Of a stretch of DNA of 64,000 nt, positions 58,693-64,000 are shown piece by piece. Numbering within the stretch: position 1 is the stretch's first letter; every line of letters starts with the position of its first letter. Origin of the DNA: CAVSIS01 sp963814875. GTDB taxonomy: Bacteria; Acidobacteriota; Thermoanaerobaculia; Thermoanaerobaculales; Sulfomarinibacteraceae. Position numbers and translations under genes: made by a program. A model generated the notes under the pieces. The model saw only the letters and a list, made by a program, of their open reading frames with translations, searched no databases and was not told the DNA's origin. The stretch spans positions 355,166 to 419,165 of the forward strand of contig CAWFFJ010000018.1 in assembly GCA_963814875.1 (NCBI GenBank), read 5' to 3'.

Positions 58693-61185
58693 CTACCGCG
58701 GGCAGCGGGTGCGGATCTCCGCAACCGCCTCGTCGTCGAGGCCCTCGTTGAAGGCCTTCGCGCGGTCGAGGTCGTTCCACGCGCCGGCGCACTGCCCGAG
58801 CGCCGCCCGAGCTCGCGCACGATCGGTGTAGACCTCCGGGTACTCGAGGCCCTGCGCGATGCCGGCGTCGAGCACGTCGATCGCCTCCTGCCACCGCCCG
58901 AGCCCGCGCAGCGCTGCGCCGAGCACGTACTTCCAGTGCGGGAACTCGGGCTCTCGCGCGACCACGAGACGCCCGTCTCGCTCGGCCTCTGCCCACCGGC
59001 CGGCCATGACCAGGGCGAGGCCGCGCTGCCCGACCGCGGTCAGGTTGTTCGGGTCGAGCTCGATCGCGCGCGAGAACTCCTCGATCGCGCCGGGGCCGTG
59101 GTTGAGCGTCACGGCACGTTGGTAGTGCGCCTCCGAGCTCTCCGGCTGGAGCTCTACCACGCGGTCGGCATCGGCCACCGCGCCCACCCAGTCGCCGGTC
59201 GCCATGCGGGCGTTGGAGCGACCGGTGAGGTACGTGGGGTTGTCCGGATCGGACGCCACCAGCTGCTCGTACTCGGCCAGCGCCTCCTCGCTGCGGCCGA
59301 GCTGGTACAGCCAGAACGCGACGTAGTTGCGGCGCGAGCGTTCGTCGGGGCGGCGTTCGAGGGAGGCCCGCATGTCCGCGACGGCTGCCTCGAACCTGCC
59401 CTGCCCGGCCCGGGCGTACGCCCGCACGGCATACACCGTACCTTCCTCGAAGCCGCGCGCGAGCAGGAGGTCGGAGTGGTGCTCGGCGGCGGCGAAGTCG
59501 CCGAGGACCAGATCCGCCTGGGCCAGCATCCGCCGCTCGGTCATCAGGTAGGGCTGTGCCTCGACCCTCGACTCGAGCACCTTTCGGGCCGCTGCGTAGT
59601 CCCCGGCTGCGAACGCGAGCAGCGCCTCGCCGTAGGCCCGGTCGGGATGGCTCTCGGGGAGCGCGTGCCAGTCTGAAGCGGCTCCCTCCAGGTGCGCCGC
59701 ACCCGCCGGGTCGGGCGGGTTGTGGACGAACTCCATGCCCTTCGAGGTCGCGACAGCGGTCGGGCCTGCGATCTCGACCTGGGAGTAGCGCGCGTAGGCC
59801 CGGCGCGCTCTGGCGTCGCTCGCGCCCGGGTCGAGCTCGAGCGCTCGCGAGAACGCGGCCTCGGCGTCCTCCCAGTGCTTGGCGAAGAGCAGGGCGAGAC
59901 CGTGGTCATAGTGGGCGCGGGCCAGCTCCGGGGCGACACCGACCGCCCGTGCGGTGAGCTCCTTGAGATCGGACACAGCCTGCCCATACTCGTCGGTGTC
60001 GGCCTGGTCGGAGCTCTGCATGCGCCGCACGTCGGTGAGGATGGCCTCCGCCTGGCTGAGCATGCCCTGGGCGGCCCGCGCCTGTCCGCTGCGGCGGTGG
60101 GCGGCGAGAGCCGCTGCGCCAGCCCATGCCGTCCCCACCACCACAGCGAGAGCCAGCGCGGCGAGCCCTGCGGCTGCGCGGGGGCGCCGTCGCGCCCGGC
60201 GCCACACTCGGCCAACGGGGCCGATCGGGCGCGCGAGCACGGGCTCGTCCCGCAGATAGCGGTCGAGGTCGTCCGCGAGCTCGTCCGCCGAACCGTAGCG
60301 GTCGGCTCGCTCCCGCTCGGTAGCACGGGCGACGATCACGACCAGGTCGTCGTCTCCACTCAGCCGTGGCGCCGGCGCCGCCGCCACCCTCCCGATGATC
60401 TCGGCCATCGACTCGCCCTGGAAGGGAGGCCGCCCCTCGACCAGTGCATACAGCGTCGCGCCGAGCCCGTAGACGTCGGTCCTCTCATCCGCTGGACGCC
60501 CCAGGGCCTGCTCGGGGGCCATGAAGGAGGGCGTACCGAGAACCGCACCGGTCACGGTCATGTCCACCGCCTCGACAACCTTGGCAAGCCCGAAGTCGGT
60601 GACGTAGACGCGACCCGCGGTCGACTCGAGCAGGTTCGAGGGCTTGAGGTCGCGGTGGACGATGCCGTGAGCATGTGCGTGGGCAACGCCGCGAGCAGCT
60701 TCGCAGACGATCTCGGCGGCCCGACGGCGGCGGACCGACTTGAAACCCGCCGCCGGGCGCTCGACGTACTCCATGACCAGATACGGGCGCCCGCCGTGAA
60801 CCCCGGCGTCGTAGACCTGGACCACGTTGGGGTGCTGGAGCCTGGCGAGCAGCGTGGTCTCGCGTACGAAACGCTGGACCTGGAGCGGGTCCTCGACCTT
60901 GAGCAGCTTGACTGCCACCCAGCGTCCCAGCTGCGTGTCCCACGCCTTCCAGACCTCGCCCATGCCGCCCTGGCCGATGCGGCCGGAGAGCCGGAAGCGT
61001 CCGACCATGCCGCCCGGCGCGATCGCCGCGCCGATGTCCGCCGGAACGAACGACGGGCTGACAACCGTCGGCTGGACCTCCTCGTCCGCTCCCGTTTCGG
61101 CAGCGCCGGCAACCTCCCCGCGGAGCCTCGGCCCGTGACCGTCTGCTCCGGTGTTCTCGCCGCGCGGGTCGCCGTTGTCCGTCAT
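58693..61185 (-). CDS. Transmembrane Ser/Thr protein kinase with C-terminal TPR domain
   Basis: An 830-residue Hanks-type kinase. The kinase domain is about 62-312: glycine loop IGQGGMGEVWKA (70-81), K93, catalytic H177-R-D179 with KPSN, D197-F-G, and APEQAL. A single membrane helix follows at about 338-362, then about 450 residues of tetratricopeptide repeats, e.g. ARAHYDHGLALLFAKHWEDAEAAFSRALELDPG-type units. This kinase-TM-TPR form is common in Acidobacteriota, Planctomycetota and Myxococcota; the TPR part would be periplasmic. It is divergent from the glucan phosphorylase gene over a 280-bp gap. Confidence 0.95.
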   Translation of the reverse strand: MTDNGDPRGENTGADGHGPRLRGEVAGAAETGADEEVQPTVVSPSFVPADIGAAIAPGGMVGRFRLSGRIGQGGMGEVWKAWDTQLGRWVAVKLLKVEDPLQVQRFVRETTLLARLQHPNVVQVYDAGVHGGRPYLVMEYVERPAAGFKSVRRRRAAEIVCEAARGVAHAHAHGIVHRDLKPSNLLESTAGRVYVTDFGLAKVVEAVDMTVTGAVLGTPSFMAPEQALGRPADERTDVYGLGATLYALVEGRPPFQGESMAEIIGRVAAAPAPRLSGDDDLVVIVARATERERADRYGSADELADDLDRYLRDEPVLARPIGPVGRVWRRARRRPRAAAGLAALALAVVVGTAWAGAAALAAHRRSGQARAAQGMLSQAEAILTDVRRMQSSDQADTDEYGQAVSDLKELTARAVGVAPELARAHYDHGLALLFAKHWEDAEAAFSRALELDPGASDARARRAYARYSQVEIAGPTAVATSKGMEFVHNPPDPAGAAHLEGAASDWHALPESHPDRAYGEALLAFAAGDYAAARKVLESRVEAQPYLMTERRMLAQADLVLGDFAAAEHHSDLLLARGFEEGTVYAVRAYARAGQGRFEAAVADMRASLERRPDERSRRNYVAFWLYQLGRSEEALAEYEQLVASDPDNPTYLTGRSNARMATGDWVGAVADADRVVELQPESSEAHYQRAVTLNHGPGAIEEFSRAIELDPNNLTAVGQRGLALVMAGRWAEAERDGRLVVAREPEFPHWKYVLGAALRGLGRWQEAIDVLDAGIAQGLEYPEVYTDRARARAALGQCAGAWNDLDRAKAFNEGLDDEAVAEIRTRCPR

Positions 61186-61465
61186 TTCTACCGCGGCCGG
61201 ATTCTAGCCTGCACTCTCCATCAGGTCACGTCGCGAGGGCGCCGAATTCCCCGCAGTAGGGATTCGGTGACAGGTGCAGGCTTGCCTGCCAGTACCTCGA
61301 CTGAGCGGGGACGGCGCGCACGGCTCTGGGGGTCGAACGCAGTGGACGCGGAGTTCCACGGTAGAATCATTCGCTGTGCCCCTCAGTGGTCCGGCCGTTA
61401 GGCCGATTCGAGACCACCGCCAAGAGGCGCCCGCCGGTCGGCGGTCGCACGTGGGAGGAAGACGA

Positions 61466-64000
61466 ATGCGGACCCTTTTCCAGTTCACGGTCGAGCCGTG
61501 GCTGCCCGAGACGCTCGCCCCAGTCAAGGAGATAGCCTACAACCTGTGGTGGACCTGGAACCCGGTCGCTATCGATCTGTTCCGGCGGATGGACGACGAG
61601 CTCTGGGAGCGGACCTACCACAACCCGGTTCAGATGCTCGGCGGCCTGTCCGTTGAGCGGCTCGAGCAGCTCGCCGCCGACCGCAGCTTCGTCGAGTTCA
61701 TGCGTGACGTCTACGGCGAGTTTCGGCGCTACATGTCCGCCGAGGCCTGGTTCCAGCGGAGCCACGGAGCCGTCGATGCCCCCTACATCGTCTACTTCAC
61801 GATGGAGTTCGGTCTGACAGAGTGCCTGCGCCTGTACTCCGGCGGGCTCGGCGTCCTTGCCGGAGACCATCTCAAGTCGGCCTCCGATCTCGGACTGCCC
61901 CTGGTCGGCATGGGCATCTTCTTCAAGCGGGGGTACTTCCGCCAGTACTTGAATGCCGATGGGTGGCAACAGGAGCGTTTCCCCCTCAACGACTTCGCCA
62001 ACCTGCCGATCAGAAGGGTCACCAAAGAGGACGGCTCTCCACTGAAGGTCGCGGTGACGATGTCGGGCCGCGAGGCCGCGATCCAGGTCTGGCGCTGTGA
62101 CGTCGGCCGGGTTGCTCTCTACCTGCTCGACACCAACCTGCCGGAGAACCGTCCCGAGGACCAGGACATCACCAACCAGCTCTATGGCGGCGACCAGCGC
62201 ACCCGCATCCAGCAGGAGATCGTCCTCGGCATCGGCGGCATGCGCGCTCTGCACGCCATGGGCATCACACCCCAGGTCTGCCATATCAACGAGGGCCACG
62301 CGGCATTCTCCGGCCTCGAGCGGATCCGCACCTCGATGATCAAGGACGGTCTCTCCTTCCGCGACGCCCGCGTCCTCAAGGCAGGCGGCAACGTCTTCAC
62401 CACCCACACCCCGGTCCCTGCGGGCTTCGATCTCTTTCCGGTGGAGCTCATGCGCGAGTTCCTCGCGGACTACGCGCGCGAGCTGGGTGTACCGTTCGAC
62501 GACCTGATGCGGATGGGGCGGTTCAATCCGGACGAGCCGAACGAGCCGTTCAACATGGCCATCCTTGCGCTGCGCAACTCGTCTTCCACCAACGGCGTCT
62601 CCGCATTGCACGGCGAGGTCTCGCGGCGCATGGTCGCCAAAGGCTATCTCGGCTTCCCGATCGACGAGATCCCGGTCGAACACGTCACCAACGGCATCCA
62701 CCTTCCGTCCTGGATGAGCCATGACCTCGCCGAGCTGCTCACCCGCTACCTCGGTCCTGCGTGGCGGGAGAACACCGCCGACCCGGATGGGTGGAAGAGG
62801 ATCGACAAGATCCCCAACTCGGAGATCTGGCGCACCCACGAACGGCGCCGCGAGCGCCTCGTCGCCTTCGCCCGCGATCGCCTGCGGGCCCAGATGGTGC
62901 GCCGTGGCGCAACCGACGCCGAGATCGTACGCGCCGACGAGGTCCTCGACCCCGGCGCCCTGACGATCGGCTTCGCCCGCCGCTTCGCCACCTACAAGCG
63001 GGCCACGCTGCTGTTCCGCGACCCGGATCGGCTCATCCGGATCCTCACCGACCCGGAACGGCCGGTGCAGATCATCTTCGCCGGCAAGGCCCACCCCCAC
63101 GACGACGGCGGCAAGGAGCTCATCAAGAACATCGTGCACTTCGCCAAAGACGAACGCGTGCGCGATCGCGTGGTCTTCATCGAGGGTTACAACCTCAACG
63201 TCGCCAGGTACCTCGTGCGAGGGGTCGACGTGTGGCTGAATACGCCGAGGCGACCGCTGGAGGCGAGCGGAACCTCGGGCATGAAGGTCGCGGCGAACGG
63301 CGGCCTCAACCTCTCGATCCTCGACGGCTGGTGGGCGGAGGCGTACACACCCGAGGTCGGTTGGGCGATCGGGAGCGGCGAGGAGTACGACGACGCCGAC
63401 CACCAGGACGAGGTCGAGGCGAACGCCCTCTACGACCTGCTCGAGGACTCGGTGATTCCCTGCTTCTACAACCGGAGCCGCGACCACCTGCCACGCGAGT
63501 GGATCGCAAAGATGAAGGCCTCGATCTCCCTGCTGGCGCCGTTCTTCAACACCGACCGCATGGTGCGGGAGTACCTCGAGCGGTTCTACCTTCCGGCGCT
63601 GGCCAATGCACGACGCCTGTCGGAGAACTCATTCGCGCGCGCCAAGGCGCTGGCGGAGTGGAAGGTCCACGTGCTCAAGGGTTGGTCCAGCGTCGCCCTG
63701 GTTTCTGCCGAGGTCGACGGCAACGGACGTCGTGGCCTCCGGGTCGGCTCGGAGCTCGAGGTCACGGCGGTCGTCCACCTTGGGTCGTTGACCCCGGGCG
63801 ACGTGACTGTCGAGCTCTACGGCGGTCGGCTCAACGAGCACCGAACCATCCTCGACGGATCGGGATTCCCGATGCGGCTGGCCGAGGATCTCGGGGACGG
63901 GAGCTTCCGCTACAGCGGCAGCTTCACCTGCACGTCGGCAGGCAACCAGGGGCTCGGTGTCCGCCTCTTCCCCAGCCACCCCGACCTCGCATCCACCTAC
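61466..64000 (+). CDS. glgP: Alpha-glucan (glycogen) phosphorylase, 3' truncated by window edge
   Basis: GT35 phosphorylase that releases glucose 1-phosphate from glycogen. The frame is open from the ATG at 61466 (GGGAGG site upstream) through the last base, giving 845 codons without a stop. It belongs to the short TIGR02094-type group: AYNLWWTWNP near the start, YFTMEFGLTECLRLYSGGLGVLAGDHLK, CHINEGHAAF, VTNGIHLPSW, FARRFATYKRA, and the PLP lysine K607 in EASGTSGMK. The last 90 residues form a beta domain typical of the group's C-terminus, so little is missing. It complements glgA at 27.9-29.4 kb. Confidence 0.95.
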   Translation, partial: MRTLFQFTVEPWLPETLAPVKEIAYNLWWTWNPVAIDLFRRMDDELWERTYHNPVQMLGGLSVERLEQLAADRSFVEFMRDVYGEFRRYMSAEAWFQRSHGAVDAPYIVYFTMEFGLTECLRLYSGGLGVLAGDHLKSASDLGLPLVGMGIFFKRGYFRQYLNADGWQQERFPLNDFANLPIRRVTKEDGSPLKVAVTMSGREAAIQVWRCDVGRVALYLLDTNLPENRPEDQDITNQLYGGDQRTRIQQEIVLGIGGMRALHAMGITPQVCHINEGHAAFSGLERIRTSMIKDGLSFRDARVLKAGGNVFTTHTPVPAGFDLFPVELMREFLADYARELGVPFDDLMRMGRFNPDEPNEPFNMAILALRNSSSTNGVSALHGEVSRRMVAKGYLGFPIDEIPVEHVTNGIHLPSWMSHDLAELLTRYLGPAWRENTADPDGWKRIDKIPNSEIWRTHERRRERLVAFARDRLRAQMVRRGATDAEIVRADEVLDPGALTIGFARRFATYKRATLLFRDPDRLIRILTDPERPVQIIFAGKAHPHDDGGKELIKNIVHFAKDERVRDRVVFIEGYNLNVARYLVRGVDVWLNTPRRPLEASGTSGMKVAANGGLNLSILDGWWAEAYTPEVGWAIGSGEEYDDADHQDEVEANALYDLLEDSVIPCFYNRSRDHLPREWIAKMKASISLLAPFFNTDRMVREYLERFYLPALANARRLSENSFARAKALAEWKVHVLKGWSSVALVSAEVDGNGRRGLRVGSELEVTAVVHLGSLTPGDVTVELYGGRLNEHRTILDGSGFPMRLAEDLGDGSFRYSGSFTCTSAGNQGLGVRLFPSHPDLASTY

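Noticed and set aside
61367..63487. 706-codon minus-strand open frame opposite the glucan phosphorylase
   Set aside because: Shadow of GT35 codons; the plus strand carries all family motifs including the PLP lysine.

Overview
This is a 64-kb, high-GC, gene-dense bacterial chromosome segment (about 50 protein genes, many on the minus strand in short overlapping operons). It has an LptE-like lipoprotein, a KdsC-like phosphatase and an Omp85 barrel, so the cell has an outer membrane with LPS. Two 'VWFA-related' exported proteins with an ECF sigma/anti-sigma pair, a CarD regulator, a kinase-TPR protein and many TPR/Sel1 proteins point to Acidobacteriota, perhaps a Thermoanaerobaculia/Holophagae-like lineage. 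That placement is inferred from gene content, not from a marker tree. I saw no rRNA, tRNA, CRISPR, insertion sequence or phage genes, so this looks like core chromosome.

Layout. 1-9.9 kb: end of dihydrolipoyl dehydrogenase, a DUF1684 lipoprotein, a glutathione-synthase-like ATP-grasp enzyme, an SDR, a KamA-type radical SAM aminomutase, then a histidine kinase and NtrC-type regulator next to a small exported zinc-ribbon protein. That small gene carries a near-consensus sigma-54 promoter and an upstream palindrome, so a complete signalling circuit can be read from the sequence. 9.9-25.6 kb: housekeeping genes (metG, folA-thyA-kdsC, lptE, rarA, class II aldolase, dicarboxylate symporter, carD, cysteine desulfurase, GNAT-nitrilase fusion, P5C dehydrogenase). 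25.7-36.3 kb: Sel1 and TPR proteins, glycogen synthase, and a 1958-residue protein that joins a TamB domain to a five-POTRA Omp85 barrel in one chain. 36.5-45.4 kb: a KAS III enzyme, a GcvR-like ACT protein, the ECF sigma/anti-sigma pair and the VWA-TPR-VWA operon. 45.9-51.8 kb: EamA transporter, malic enzyme, malate synthase and an alanine-glyoxylate-type aminotransferase, i.e. C2/C4 carbon handling. 51.8-64 kb: an ADP/ATP-carrier-like protein with HEAT repeats and a cyclic-nucleotide-binding domain, an internally deleted adenosine deaminase, an exported tyrosine phosphatase, an exported protein of unknown function, a Ser/Thr kinase with TPRs, and a truncated alpha-glucan phosphorylase that pairs functionally with glgA.

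The most unusual non-coding feature is a family of dispersed elements built from 8-nt-period purine-rich repeats, usually as inverted arms around a GC-rich hairpin. They sit directly at, or within a few bases of, gene stop codons (SDR, lptE, rarA, cysteine desulfurase, KAS III, ACT protein, aminotransferase, carrier protein, phosphatase). In some cases they supply the stop codon and the last residues of the protein. Other perfect hairpins overlap the stops of malic enzyme, the anti-sigma factor and a VWA gene. The TamB-Omp85 fusion, the stop-anchored octamer repeats and the sigma-54 circuit are the observations most worth following up.
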